This document shows, in pieces, positions 1 through 8,293 of a stretch of DNA of 64,000 bases. Position numbers and translations under genes: made by a program. The notes under the pieces were generated by a model. The model ran no database searches. It was not told where the DNA came from and saw only the letters and a program-made list of their open reading frames with translations. This stretch comes from Streptomyces sp. NBC_01255 (GTDB lineage: Bacteria; Actinomycetota; Actinomycetes; Streptomycetales; Streptomycetaceae). The stretch spans positions 434,001-498,000 of the forward strand of contig NZ_CP108474.1 of the NCBI RefSeq assembly GCF_036226445.1. Direction: 5' to 3'. Every line of letters starts with the position of its first letter. Positions within the stretch are counted from its first letter, which is position 1.

Positions 1-426
1 GGGCTCGTGGCGATCGCGATCGCCGCCGGTGCACGGCATCTGAACCTTCAGGCACTGCTCACCCTGTCGTTCTGCATCGGCGCGTCCGCGGTCGCACCGG
101 CCCTCATCTACAGCCTCTTCTGGCGCCGCTACTCCCGTACGGGACTGCTCTGGACCCTCATCGTGGGCAGCGCCTCCGCGTTCATTCTCATGACCGGCAG
201 CAACCTGGTGTCCGGATCGCCCCAGGCGATCTTCCCGGACCAGGACTTCAACTGGTTCCCGTTCACCACGTCGGGCATCCTCTCGGCCCCGCTGGGCTTC
301 CTCGCGGGCTGGCTCGGCACGGTGCTCTATGAACGCGACCCGGCCGACCAGCGCATGCGGTACGAAGCGGAGGAGGGGACGATCCTGGCCGGCACACCCG
401 CGGCGAACAGCGCCTCCGCGTCCTGA
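1..426 (+). CDS. Sodium/solute symporter, C-terminal part (cation acetate symporter-like)
   Basis: The gene enters from the left edge, so only about the last 141 residues are visible. They contain at least three hydrophobic helices (a GASAVAPALIYSLFW-type segment, a WTLIVGSASAFILM segment and a LGFLAGWLGTVLY segment) followed by a charged cytoplasmic tail. Spacing and sequence match the C-terminal helices of SSS-family transporters of the ActP/MctC type, which import acetate or other short monocarboxylates with sodium or protons. Substrate cannot be set from this fragment. A hairpin terminator follows the TGA. Confidence 0.8.
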   Translation, partial: GLVAIAIAAGARHLNLQALLTLSFCIGASAVAPALIYSLFWRRYSRTGLLWTLIVGSASAFILMTGSNLVSGSPQAIFPDQDFNWFPFTTSGILSAPLGFLAGWLGTVLYERDPADQRMRYEAEEGTILAGTPAANSASAS

Positions 427-444
427 CGCGCACGCCCCGACGAA

Positions 445-484
445 AGGACGCCCGGCCTGAAGTTCCAGGCCGGGCGCCCTTTCG
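445..484 (+). terminator. Rho-independent-type terminator after the symporter
   Basis: An inverted repeat (left arm CGCCCGGCCTG at 449-459, five-base loop, right arm CAGGCCGGGCG at 466-476) sits 20 bases after the symporter stop. Flanking AAAGG and CCTTT extend the stem. There is only a short T run, as is usual in Streptomyces. Confidence 0.75.
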
Positions 485-557
485 GCTGTCCCGGGGTGCC
501 TAGGGCCTCTCGTTTGGATCTTGCCGGGCTCGCGTGCGGGCGAGTCGAGCATGACCG

Positions 558-830
558 GTGGTCCGCTTGGAGAGGTTCCGGCTGATCGTTGCAGGTCAGG
601 TGGCGGTGTCGGTGCAGGCTGTCGACTCGGACGGGCTGTTGGTGGAGCGTCAGCTTCGGCAGGGTCGGCTGATTTGTCCGGCGTGTGAAGCGGTTCTGGC
701 GCCGTGGGGTCATGGCCGGCCGCAGTCGATCCGGGGTGACCTGGGAGCCCGGCTGTTTCTGCGGCCGCGCCGTACGCGGTGTTCGGGCTGCAAGGTCACG
801 CAGCGCGAAGCGCATCCGAGCAGCTGCGCT
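558..830 (+). pseudogene. DUF6431 transposase-type protein, N-terminal remnant
   Basis: About 80 residues from a GTG at 558 resemble the N-terminal DUF6431 domain found on Streptomyces helix-turn-helix transposases: a short beta segment, then a CPAC pair, a WGHGR motif, an LRPRRTRCSGC segment giving a second cysteine pair. After the second zinc knuckle the similarity stops and the frame continues as low-complexity sequence to a stop near 878. No DNA-binding or catalytic part follows, so I read this as the left remnant of an insertion element. The sequence CTCGTTTGGA at 509-518 just upstream could belong to an element end. Family assignment is from memory of the pattern. Confidence 0.5.
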
Positions 831-922
831 TGTCGCGCTACCTGTAACTCACGGTGCGGAGGAGAGCCCGGGGGGTGATCCTTGGGGCAGCCGTGTGTTC
901 GTTCACTGTCAGGAGGCTTGCC

Positions 923-1174
923 ATGGCACTTACCACCGTCGTTTCGATGACTGTCAGCGACGATGCGCTCGACGAGGCTCGCAGGGCTCTACGGAGCCTG
1001 GCTGGTAGCACTATCGGTCCAGTGGAGAGCTCCATTCCCCGGGTCGACGGCCCGGGGACGAGAACCAAGATGGTGCTGTCGCTGGCCGGCGATGTCCGGG
1101 AGCAAGTGGACGAGCAGCTCGCCGCGGTGCCTGTCCTCGCGTACGAGGTCAAGGTCGTGCCGAATGCGGCTTGA
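923..1174 (+). CDS. Small unknown protein, 83 aa
   Basis: An ATG at 923 is preceded by a strong AGGAGG at 911-916. The 83-residue product has no signal peptide or membrane helix. It looks like a compact alpha/beta fold: a strand (TTVVSMTV), an amphipathic helix rich in Ala and Arg, a basic loop containing PGTRTK, a strand KMVLSL, a second helix and a last strand YEVKVV. I do not recognise the family. The ribosome site and the coding-like composition support it being a real gene. Longer in-frame starts upstream lack a ribosome site. Confidence 0.55.
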   Translation: MALTTVVSMTVSDDALDEARRALRSLAGSTIGPVESSIPRVDGPGTRTKMVLSLAGDVREQVDEQLAAVPVLAYEVKVVPNAA

Positions 1175-1644
1175 GCGACGCATCAAGCGTTCGCAGTACG
1201 GCGAGTCTCAGCGTCCCCGGTATTCGAACAGGCCTTTCTTTTGGGCCGTGGTCGATACCTTGCCGCAAGAGTGCTCCCCGGCCATGCGGACCCTGCCTGT
1301 GATCGCATGCCCTGCGGCTACCCGGTGACGCGGACCCGGAGCTTGTACCGCGCCCCGCGCCGCCGGGCCCGTGCAGGTTCACACGAGGCACTGACACGGA
1401 GGCGCAGGCTGGGCAGGCGCACGTCGTCTTCGTGTGTGAAGGATGGCCCGGCTGTGCGAAGAAACGTGCGGAACGGCTGTTACCCGGCCTGATCACACTG
1501 ATGGCGGAGTGTGCTGAGTGGTGCGACCGATGGCGCGCCGGAGTACGCAAGGGGCTTGTGGTTGATCAGGCAACGGGTGGGCGCGGCGGTCAAGGAATGT
1601 CACGGCCACGTCTGTCGCATCTGCGTGCCCCGCGCGGGTGATAG
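1175..1644. other. Gene-poor stretch
   Basis: I see no gene I can support here. Several frames stay open on both strands, but none has a convincing start with ribosome site or a recognisable protein pattern. The segment may be decayed DNA beside the DUF6431 remnant. Confidence 0.4.
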
Positions 1645-1935
1645 TTACGGATATGTCCGTACCTGGTAACCGGCCCTAGTCGGCATTCCGACAGGGCCGA
1701 CGGGGCTGCAGAGTCTGGGTCCTCGGCCCGCACCGGACCGGGACCCGCACCGCAGCAGAGACGGGGCATCGGCAGCTGCGGGCCGCTCGGTGTCGCCGGT
1801 GTCGCAGGCCGGGCACAGCTCCAGGTGGACCGGGCGCCCGCGGGCATCGTCCACCGGCGCGACCGCACTGATGACGAGGTCCCCGCGGCAGCGGGAGCAC
1901 TGCGGCAGACGATTCTTGGTCTCGATCATGGCCAT
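1645..1935 (-). CDS. Small zinc-ribbon-like protein, DUF6300-like, 96 aa
   Basis: The start ATG at 1935 follows a GGAGGGG ribosome site. The N-terminal half has a CSRCRGDL pair, a segment GRPVHLELCPACDTGD with a second CxxC, then Glu-Arg-Pro-Ala-Ala. Two CxxC knuckles about 25 residues apart suggest one structural zinc. The pattern recalls the DUF6300 family of streptomycetes, whose function is unknown. The last 40 residues are Arg/Gly/Pro-rich and may be a read-through tail after a frameshift, since the family usually ends soon after the second knuckle. It is transcribed away from the kinase gene. Confidence 0.5.
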   Translation of the reverse strand: MAMIETKNRLPQCSRCRGDLVISAVAPVDDARGRPVHLELCPACDTGDTERPAAADAPSLLRCGSRSGAGRGPRLCSPVGPVGMPTRAGYQVRTYP

Positions 1936-2416
1936 GTCCGCCGCTCCCCTCCGCCGGCCCCGCCGGGCCCGTACCGGTGGCAGGCGGTACCGCCCCGCCC
2001 CTACGTGGTGAACCGGGTGGCTGTGCGCGCCTGTGGCCTCCCGTGGGGAGCCGGGAGGCGGGCGCGGCCCGGCCCCCGCGGGGCCGGGCCGGCGGCCATG
2101 CACCGCAGGAGTCGGGCTGCGGGGGCCGCTTGTGGTTCACCCTGCCACCGGGCCGGTCGGCTACGCCAGAGGCACGCACGAACCGGCCACCGGCATATTC
2201 CTGATCTGGAACGGGCTCCACCGGACTCAGCCGGTCAGGCCCCTTCCTTCGCGCCCATGTCCGGTTCTTCAGGCCAATAGAGGCGCTGACCTCGACCGGC
2301 GGAGGGCCTGCTGGCGCCCTCCTCCGGATGTAGCCATGCCGTGAGCTCGTCACAAGCACCCTGAGTCCTAGCTAGTCTTGATCGACCGAAGTGGCCTTCC
2401 AGGGGAGCTAGTTGTC
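1936..2416. other. Intergenic stretch upstream of the kinase gene
   Basis: This 480-base region separates the small zinc-ribbon gene from the kinase gene. I see no supported gene. It contains GGGAGCCGGGAGGCGGGCGC at 2046-2065, the core of a 35-base stretch that recurs near 31925 with two mismatches. It should hold the divergent promoters for both neighbours, but I cannot point to clear -35/-10 boxes. Confidence 0.4.
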
Positions 2417-4234
2417 GTGCAGCCTTTGCAGGAACAGGACCCCGACCGGGTCGCCGACTACCGACTCCTTGGCCGGCTCGGGGAAGGCGGCATGGGGGTG
2501 GTCTATCTGGCCCGGTCACCGCGGGGCCGGATGGTGGCGGTGAAGACCATCCGCGCCGAGCTGGCGGCGGCCCCGGACTTCCGCCGTCGGTTCGCCAAGG
2601 AGACCGCCGTGGCACAGCAGGTCGGCGGGGACTGGACCGCCGCCGTGCTTGCGGCCGACCCGGAGGCAGCACTGCCCTGGGTCGCCACGGCGTACGTTGC
2701 CGGTCCGACCCTGCAACAGGTGGTCGCAGAGCAGAACGGGCCGCTGCCAGAGCATTCGGTGCGCGGCCTGGCCTCCGGATTGTGCCGGGCTCTGGGTGAC
2801 ATACATGCCGCCGGTCTCGTCCACCGTGATCTGAAGCCGTCGAACGTCATGGTGACCATCGACGGGCCGAAGGTCATCGACTTCGGCATCGCCCGCGCTC
2901 TGAATTCCACCACCGGCGGCCTGACCAGCACCGGGGTGGTGATCGGGTCGCCCGGCTTCATGTCACCGGAGCAGATCCGCGGCGAGCGGCTGACCGAGGC
3001 GAGCGACATCTTCTCGCTGGGCACCGTCCTGGCCTTCGCCGCCTCCGGACGGCTCCCCTTCAATGCGGAGGAGGGCCAGGCCCACGCCCTGATGTACCGG
3101 GTGGTGCACGAGGCACCGGACCTCACAGGAGTGCCCGAGCCGCTGCGTGAGCTGACAGCGGCCTGTCTGGCCAAGGATCCGGCCGATCGGCCGACGCTGG
3201 CCGAGCTCCGGGAACGGCAGGAGACGCAGTACCGCTCGCTGGGACCCTGGCTGCCGCTGGAGGTACTGACCCGGCTCGGACAAGAGGCCGTCCAACTCCT
3301 CGACCAGGAGGACCCCCACACCCGGATGGGTCCAGTCGCGGACGCCCCGCTCGACGCGGACCCTGCCGCCGAGGCGACAGTTGAGGGTCCGACCCGGCCG
3401 CTGCACCCGCCCACTGCCGCCGCCCAGGCAGACCGGGCAGTCCTGCCCCACCAGGCCGGCCCTGCGGATGAGCCGCCGTCCCGGCTGGTCGACGAACGCC
3501 GCCGCGCGCGCGGCAGGACGGAACCGGCCGACGGGTACCGAGCCGCCGTCTACTGGCTGCTCGGACTCTCGGCCCTTGCCTCCGCACTCTCAGCCGTCCA
3601 CCAGCTCATCGTCTTCGCTACCGTCCCAGGGCGCAGGCAGGAGGAAAATCTCTACCCGGAATGGGACGACGCCTGGGAGAACATCGCTGACGTGGAGCGG
3701 TGGAACAGCATTCCGTTCCACGCCCTGTTCGCCGCCCAACTCCTCTTCAGCACAGCGCTGGCGGTCAGCTGGCTCATCTGGTTCACCCGGGTGCGCGCCG
3801 CCGCCGAACAGTTCGCGCCCGGCCGGCTGCGCTACCGCCCGTACATGGCGGTGGTGGGATGGGTCATCCCTGTCGCGAATCTCTTCCTGCCCAAGCAGAT
3901 CGCCAACGACGTCTGGCATGCCTCCAGCCCACCCGGCCACGGCACAGCCCCGGCGCCCCGTCTGCTGCAAGGCTGGTGGGCCGCCTGCCTGTTCGCCCTC
4001 GTGGCCGGGCCGCTCGTGCTGACTCCGTGGACCGCCCTCCTCGACCGGAGGACCCTCAGCGAATCACCCCCGGCGGGAGCGAGCTGCTGCTACTCGTACT
4101 ACTACGAGTACGAGTTCAACCCGGAAACCTGGCTCACCCTGGTTCTGCACGTGCTGGTTGTGCCGGCGGCGGTCGTCGCCGCCGGCTACGTCCGTCGACT
4201 GGCCGCCATGCAGGAGGCCAAGGCCCGAAGCTGA
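2417..4234 (+). CDS. Membrane-anchored Ser/Thr protein kinase with C-terminal DUF4328-like domain
   Basis: I place the start at GTG 2417, nine bases after AGGGGAG, giving 605 aa. An upstream in-frame TTG at 2378 lacks a ribosome site. Kinase landmarks run in order: glycine loop GEGGMGVVY (residues 22-30), VAVK lysine 43, catalytic HRDLKPSN near 137, DFG near 155, activation segment SPGFMSPEQ. A Pro/Ala-rich linker follows, then about four transmembrane segments containing WVIPVANLFLPKQI and a Tyr-rich loop SCCYSYYYEYEF, as in DUF4328 membrane domains. It is a Hanks-type (PknB-like) kinase in which a membrane domain replaces PASTA repeats. Targets are unknown and it stands alone. Confidence 0.85.
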   Translation: MQPLQEQDPDRVADYRLLGRLGEGGMGVVYLARSPRGRMVAVKTIRAELAAAPDFRRRFAKETAVAQQVGGDWTAAVLAADPEAALPWVATAYVAGPTLQQVVAEQNGPLPEHSVRGLASGLCRALGDIHAAGLVHRDLKPSNVMVTIDGPKVIDFGIARALNSTTGGLTSTGVVIGSPGFMSPEQIRGERLTEASDIFSLGTVLAFAASGRLPFNAEEGQAHALMYRVVHEAPDLTGVPEPLRELTAACLAKDPADRPTLAELRERQETQYRSLGPWLPLEVLTRLGQEAVQLLDQEDPHTRMGPVADAPLDADPAAEATVEGPTRPLHPPTAAAQADRAVLPHQAGPADEPPSRLVDERRRARGRTEPADGYRAAVYWLLGLSALASALSAVHQLIVFATVPGRRQEENLYPEWDDAWENIADVERWNSIPFHALFAAQLLFSTALAVSWLIWFTRVRAAAEQFAPGRLRYRPYMAVVGWVIPVANLFLPKQIANDVWHASSPPGHGTAPAPRLLQGWWAACLFALVAGPLVLTPWTALLDRRTLSESPPAGASCCYSYYYEYEFNPETWLTLVLHVLVVPAAVVAAGYVRRLAAMQEAKARS

Positions 4235-4495
4235 CACTGCCGGGCCGGGCCACAGCGGGCCGTTGCACGCGCCGCGGTGCGGCTTCGAGGTCGCGGACGC
4301 CGGGTCGGGTCGACCGGACCGGTGAGGTGGACAGTGCACGCGGTGGTGGAGGCCGGGCCCCTCGCGGCGGCGAGCAGGCGGCCGGCCTCCAGACTGTTGT
4401 CCGCACTCACCCAGACGTAGGCTCGCGCGGGTTCGACGACCAGGGCCGCCCCGTCCGCAGTCGCCGGGGCTGCCTCGCCCCGAAGGGGAGGCCCG
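4235..4495. other. Unassigned stretch between kinase and CoiA-like remnant
   Basis: No supported gene. On the minus strand a protein-like run (LVVEPARAYVWVSADNSLEA and what follows) reads for about 50 residues, but it has no usable start and lies beside the broken CoiA-like gene, so it may be another remnant. I do not recognise it. Confidence 0.25.
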
Positions 4496-4857
4496 GTGCA
4501 GAACGACGTACTCGTGGTCGGCTTCGACCTGGAGACCCGGCGGGAGGTGCACATCGCCGAGGGACCGCCGGAGCGCTGGAAGCGGCTCGGGTACGGCGGC
4601 ACGGGCCAGCTGGTGTGCTTCTCCTGCTTCCAAGGGTCCGCCGGCACTTCGCCCACCCGCCCGGGCGGGCCCCAGCCGGCGGCCACGGTCCGGAGACGGT
4701 CTGGCACATCACGACCGAGCACACACTGGCGGCCTGGGCGCGGACGAGGCCCGGGGTCGCCCGGGTGCGGCTGGAGCAATGCACGGAGGACCGCGACCGC
4801 CGGGCCGACGTCGAGGTTTTGCTGGAGGACGGTACGAAGATCCTTGCGCTGCGCCGC
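4496..4857 (+). pseudogene. CoiA-like protein, frameshifted and truncated
   Basis: A GTG at 4496 with AAGGGGAGG upstream opens a frame reading VLVVGFDLETRREVHIAEGP and ending in LVCFSCFQG. Near 4635 the match moves to another frame, reading RRHFAHPPGRAP, HGPETVWHITTEHTLAAWA, then a DVEVLLEDGTKILAL segment. Together these match streptomycete CoiA-like proteins: a zinc-finger-like CxxC, an HFAH motif and the start of a nuclease-like fold. The product is lost after about 110 residues, where IS5 transposase sequence begins at about 4860. A frameshift plus a truncation make this a pseudogene. CoiA relatives are linked to DNA uptake and recombination, though their role in Streptomyces is unclear. 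Confidence 0.6.
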
Positions 4858-4859
4858 CA

Positions 4860-5033
4860 AAGCACACCATCCCGAAACCGAAGGGCCAACGCGCCCATCG
4901 TCGACGCAAAGGCAGTGCGGGCGGAAGACCAACCGGCTTCGACTCTCACCGCTACAGGCGCCGCAACGAGGTCGAACGGACCATCAACCGTCTCGAGAAC
5001 TCTCGCGCTGTCGCGACCCGTTACGACAAACGA
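4860..5033 (+). pseudogene. IS5-family transposase, C-terminal remnant
   Basis: About 58 residues match the end of IS5/IS112-type DDE transposases: a basic segment RRRKGSAGGRPTGFD, then YRRRNEVERTINRL containing the catalytic Glu region (NxVER), then RAVATRYDK. There is no upstream part of the transposase, so the element is inactive. It begins directly where the CoiA-like reading stops, which suggests that insertion or a later deletion destroyed that gene. Confidence 0.75.
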
Positions 5034-5187
5034 ACTGCCGCTGGGGAGGACCGACCGCGAAGAACAGCGCCACCAAGAAAGCCCGGGAAAGCTGCAAAGC
5101 CCCGGGCCAGGACCGCTATCGCAACGATCCGCGCAGGTCAGCGCCCCGCTCTCCACGCCTTCTACATCACCTTCTACGGCCGGCGGC

Positions 5188-5841
5188 TCACTTCGGCGTG
5201 ATGCCGGTGAGGACGGCGAGAACAGCGAGACGGATGCGGTTGTCCCGGCCCGTCTTCGCCATCAGGCTGGCCACGTGCGTCTTCACCGTGGTAACCCCGA
5301 GATGCAGCCTGTCGGCGATCTCCTTGTTGGACAGGCCTACCCCGAGCAGTCCGAGCACCTCTCGCTCGCGCGGGGTGATGGCCGGCACCGGGATGTCCGT
5401 AGGAGTGTCCGAGGAGGAACGGGTGTGGAGAGCCTGGGCGACGAGGCGGTCAAGGACGTCCCGGCTGAAGGGGGCCTCTCCGTTGGCGGCACGGCGTACG
5501 GCCTCCAGGAGTTCGGCCGGTGGGGTGTCCTTGACGAGGAAACCGCAGGCTCCGGCCGCGAGCACCGGATACAGATGGTCGTCGTCGTCAAACGTGGTGA
5601 GGGCGACGACCCGGGTGGCAGGGCGTGCGGTCACGATGCGGCGGGTGGCCGTGATGCCGTCCATGCCGGGCATTCTCAAGTCCATGAGGACGACGTCGGG
5701 AGTCAGGCGTTCCGCCAGTCGTACCGCCTCCGCGCCGTTGTCCGCCTCGCCCACGGTCTCGATGTCCTGCGCCTGCTCGAAGAGCATGCGCAGTCCCATA
5801 CGGACGAGCTGCTGGTCGTCGACGACGAGCATGCGGATCAC
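5188..5841 (-). CDS. LuxR/NarL-type response regulator
   Basis: The 217-aa product has a receiver domain (acidic D8-D9, phospho-acceptor D54 in VVLMDLRMPG, Thr in VALTTFDDD, Lys in FLVKDTPP) and a C-terminal LuxR helix-turn-helix (ITPREREVLGLLG, then SNKEIADRLHLGVTTVKTHV). It is the cytoplasmic output of the histidine kinase encoded immediately upstream, whose stop overlaps this ATG by four bases, so the pair is co-translated. Target genes are not evident; the adjacent divergent SDR gene is one possibility. Confidence 0.93.
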   Translation of the reverse strand: MIRMLVVDDQQLVRMGLRMLFEQAQDIETVGEADNGAEAVRLAERLTPDVVLMDLRMPGMDGITATRRIVTARPATRVVALTTFDDDDHLYPVLAAGACGFLVKDTPPAELLEAVRRAANGEAPFSRDVLDRLVAQALHTRSSSDTPTDIPVPAITPREREVLGLLGVGLSNKEIADRLHLGVTTVKTHVASLMAKTGRDNRIRLAVLAVLTGITPK

Positions 5842-7031
5842 GGCTGGGGCTCCATGGCGGGTGCGAAGGCGGGAAGTTCGGCCGTGAGCCGCCAGCCCTG
5901 AGCGGCGGGGCCCGCATCCAGCCGGCCGCCGAGCAGGTCCACGCGTTCACGCATGCCGATCAAGCCGTGTCCGGAAGGGCCGGAGGCCGGTGGCCGGGCC
6001 CTTCCGGCGCCGTCGTCGTGGATCGTCACGTGAACGGCGTCGTCGGCCACCCGCACGGCCAGCTCGGCGTGTGCGCCGGGCCCGCCGTGCTTGGCGGCGT
6101 TGGCCAGGCCCTCCTGGGCCAGGCGGAGGACCGCGAGGCCACGTACCGCGTCGAGCCGCGCGGCGCGGGGATCCACGGAAGCGGTTACGGTCAGGCCGGT
6201 CTGGCGGCTGTGTTCCACCACCGACTCCAAAGCCGCCGGCAGAGCTCCGGGCTCGACCAGGGAGCCGGTGTCGGGACCGGTCCGGGCCGGGGCTCGCAGT
6301 ACGGCGACCAGGCGCCGCAGATCGGTCAGTGCCGCGCCGGCACTGGAGTGCAGGTCGTCGAGGACTTCGGTGATCCGCGGGTCGGTGGTGCTGGTGGCTG
6401 CGGTGACATGCCGGGCAACACCGACGCGCAGCACCATGGAGGAGACGTGGTGGGCCACGAGGTCGTGCAACTCGCGCGCGATGGTGGTGCGCTCCGCCGC
6501 GCGGGCGGCCAGCAGCTGTTGTTCGGCACGGAGTTCCTGCTGTTCCGCGTGTCGACGGGCATGCACCGCAGCGTCGCGGGTCACGCGTACGTACGCGCCC
6601 AGGAGCAGGGGCAGGCCTGCGACGACACCCATCTTGTAGAGCACCGGCAGGAGTTCGCCGGGCAGGTCTTCGAAGCGGTTCACGGCGACGGCAAGTGCCA
6701 GGCCCGTCGCTCCGGCGGCGAGGCGGCGTCCTGACTGCTGTACCGCCAGCTCGAAGAGAGTGACGGCGGCCAGTACCTTCAACGAAGGAACGATGCTCGC
6801 GCCCAGCGTGTGTGCGGCAACGAGCAGGCCCGACTGCGCCAGGAGCGCGCCGAACACCCATTTCCCCGCGGCCAGGCACAGCAGGAGCCCGGCTGCGGCG
6901 AGGCCCCAGTCTCGTGCCCCGGACGGCCGCTGCAGCAGCAGGAGATAGCCGACCATGACGCCGGCAAGCGCCAGGATCCGCGTGCCGGCGAATCTTCTGT
7001 CGAACGCAGGCTCAATCCAAGCTCTGTTCAC
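5838..7031 (-). CDS. NarL-family sensor histidine kinase (HisKA_3)
   Basis: I choose GTG 7031 as the start (397 aa) because homology-like sequence begins there; the open frame extends further upstream without a good start. The N-terminal 150 residues hold about four to five transmembrane helices. A coiled linker leads to the HisKA_3 dimerisation helix ERTTIARELHDLVAHHVSSM with phospho-acceptor His189, and then the HATPase_c domain with NAAKHG and a GHGLIGMRERV glycine box. It phosphorylates the overlapping LuxR regulator. With no extracellular sensor domain, it probably senses membrane or envelope state. Such pairs are abundant in Streptomyces. Confidence 0.88.
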   Translation of the reverse strand: MNRAWIEPAFDRRFAGTRILALAGVMVGYLLLLQRPSGARDWGLAAAGLLLCLAAGKWVFGALLAQSGLLVAAHTLGASIVPSLKVLAAVTLFELAVQQSGRRLAAGATGLALAVAVNRFEDLPGELLPVLYKMGVVAGLPLLLGAYVRVTRDAAVHARRHAEQQELRAEQQLLAARAAERTTIARELHDLVAHHVSSMVLRVGVARHVTAATSTTDPRITEVLDDLHSSAGAALTDLRRLVAVLRAPARTGPDTGSLVEPGALPAALESVVEHSRQTGLTVTASVDPRAARLDAVRGLAVLRLAQEGLANAAKHGGPGAHAELAVRVADDAVHVTIHDDGAGRARPPASGPSGHGLIGMRERVDLLGGRLDAGPAAQGWRLTAELPAFAPAMEPQP

Positions 7032-7161
7032 ACCCCCACGATAGGCGGACGCCTGTGCGCCCGGGTCCTGCCATGGGAGGAGGCCACCTCCTCCCACCGG
7101 CCGCGATGTCCGGCCCGTGGAGGGAGTCGGGAACCCGGGTCGGGCGGCGAGAGTGAGCGTC

Positions 7162-8124
7162 ATGGATACCAACGCGCATACGGCCACGAGCGCCAACGCA
7201 GACGCAGAATCCACCGCCATGGGGCGGCGGTCCCTCCTCGGTGGTGCGGCCGCTCTGGGGCTGGGGAGCGTGGCCTTCGGCACCGCCGCCCACGCGACCG
7301 GCACCCAGTCGAGGTCCCGCACCAAGGCCGGCCGCTTCCAGGGAAAGTCCGTGCTCATCACGGGTGGCACATCCGGCATAGGCAGGGCGGCGGCGAAGGC
7401 GTTCGCCCTTGAGGGCGCCCATGTCGGATTCTGTGGCAGGCGAGCCGAGTTGGGGCGCCAGGTGGAACGCGAGATCCGGGACGCGGGCGGCGAAGCCACG
7501 TACATCGCGGCCGATGTCCGCGTGGACGCCCAAGTTCGCGGCTTCGTGGACCGAGTCGCGAGCCGTTACGGCGGCATCGACGTCGCCTTCAACAACGCCG
7601 GCATCGGCGGCGGCAGACTACCCCATGAGATGAGCGTCGAGGAGTGGGATGACGTCCAGGCCACCAACGCCCGGGGAGTGTTCCTCGCGATCAAGTACGA
7701 GATTCCGCACATGCTCAAGGCGCAGCGCGGCGTCATCATCTGCACCTCGTCATCAGCGGCCGAACAGGCGCGGCCGAACGGCGCCGCGTACACCGCAAGC
7801 AAGCGGGCGGTGCAGGGCATCGTGAAGTCCGCAGCCCTCGCGTACGGACCCAAGGGAATCAGGCTCAACGCCCTGCTGCCCGGCACCACCGATACTCCCT
7901 TCGTCCGCCCGCCGGGAATCCCGGACGCGGATTGGCTGAAGTACAAGCAGGCGTGGGGACCGCTCAACGTCGACGGCCTCGAACGGATGGCCGAAGCCGA
8001 AGAGATCGCGCGCGCGGTGCTCGGGCTCGCGTCCGACGACTTCCCCTACATGACGGGTGCGTCGATCACCGTGGACGGCGGAAGCACCGCGGGCCGGAAG
8101 TTGATGCAGCCGAGCGTTACGTGA
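7162..8124 (+). CDS. Short-chain dehydrogenase/reductase with Tat-like signal
   Basis: The 320-aa product starts with about 20 polar residues, then a twin-arginine segment MGRRSLLGGAAALGLGSVAF and an Ala-His-Ala site, suggesting Tat export or a retained relic of it. The SDR core follows: TGGTSGIG cofactor loop, NNAG, Ser in CTSSSAAE, YTASK catalytic Tyr/Lys, and PGTTDTPF. The C-terminus GASITVDGGSTA is typical of classical SDRs. NAD(P)-dependent oxidoreductases are rarely secreted; Tat would allow export with cofactor bound. Substrate unknown. I prefer ATG 7162 over an upstream in-frame start at 7117. Confidence 0.82.
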   Translation: MDTNAHTATSANADAESTAMGRRSLLGGAAALGLGSVAFGTAAHATGTQSRSRTKAGRFQGKSVLITGGTSGIGRAAAKAFALEGAHVGFCGRRAELGRQVEREIRDAGGEATYIAADVRVDAQVRGFVDRVASRYGGIDVAFNNAGIGGGRLPHEMSVEEWDDVQATNARGVFLAIKYEIPHMLKAQRGVIICTSSSAAEQARPNGAAYTASKRAVQGIVKSAALAYGPKGIRLNALLPGTTDTPFVRPPGIPDADWLKYKQAWGPLNVDGLERMAEAEEIARAVLGLASDDFPYMTGASITVDGGSTAGRKLMQPSVT

Positions 8125-8186
8125 GGCTGGGGCTTTCCCCGGAGGAGCACGGACTCTTCGGAATGGCCCTCGGCACACACGACAGC

Positions 8187-8220
8187 TCGGGGTCTCCACC
8201 AAGATGGCGGAGACCCCGCG
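8187..8220. terminator. Convergent-gene terminator hairpin
   Basis: Inverted repeat GGGGTCTCC (8189-8197) and GGAGACCCC (8209-8217) with an 11-base loop lies between the convergent SDR and permease genes. It can act on either strand. Confidence 0.7.
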
Positions 8221-8293
8221 CCGTGCGGCCTCGGCACTGCTCGGTGGTCATTTCCCAGGACGCGCACGATGAGGCGGCAGGCCTTTTGCCTGG

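Noticed and set aside
3700..5901. A 733-codon plus frame spanning kinase end, CoiA-like relic and response regulator
   Set aside because: Only the short part near 4640-4857 reads as a known protein; the rest is shadow of other genes.
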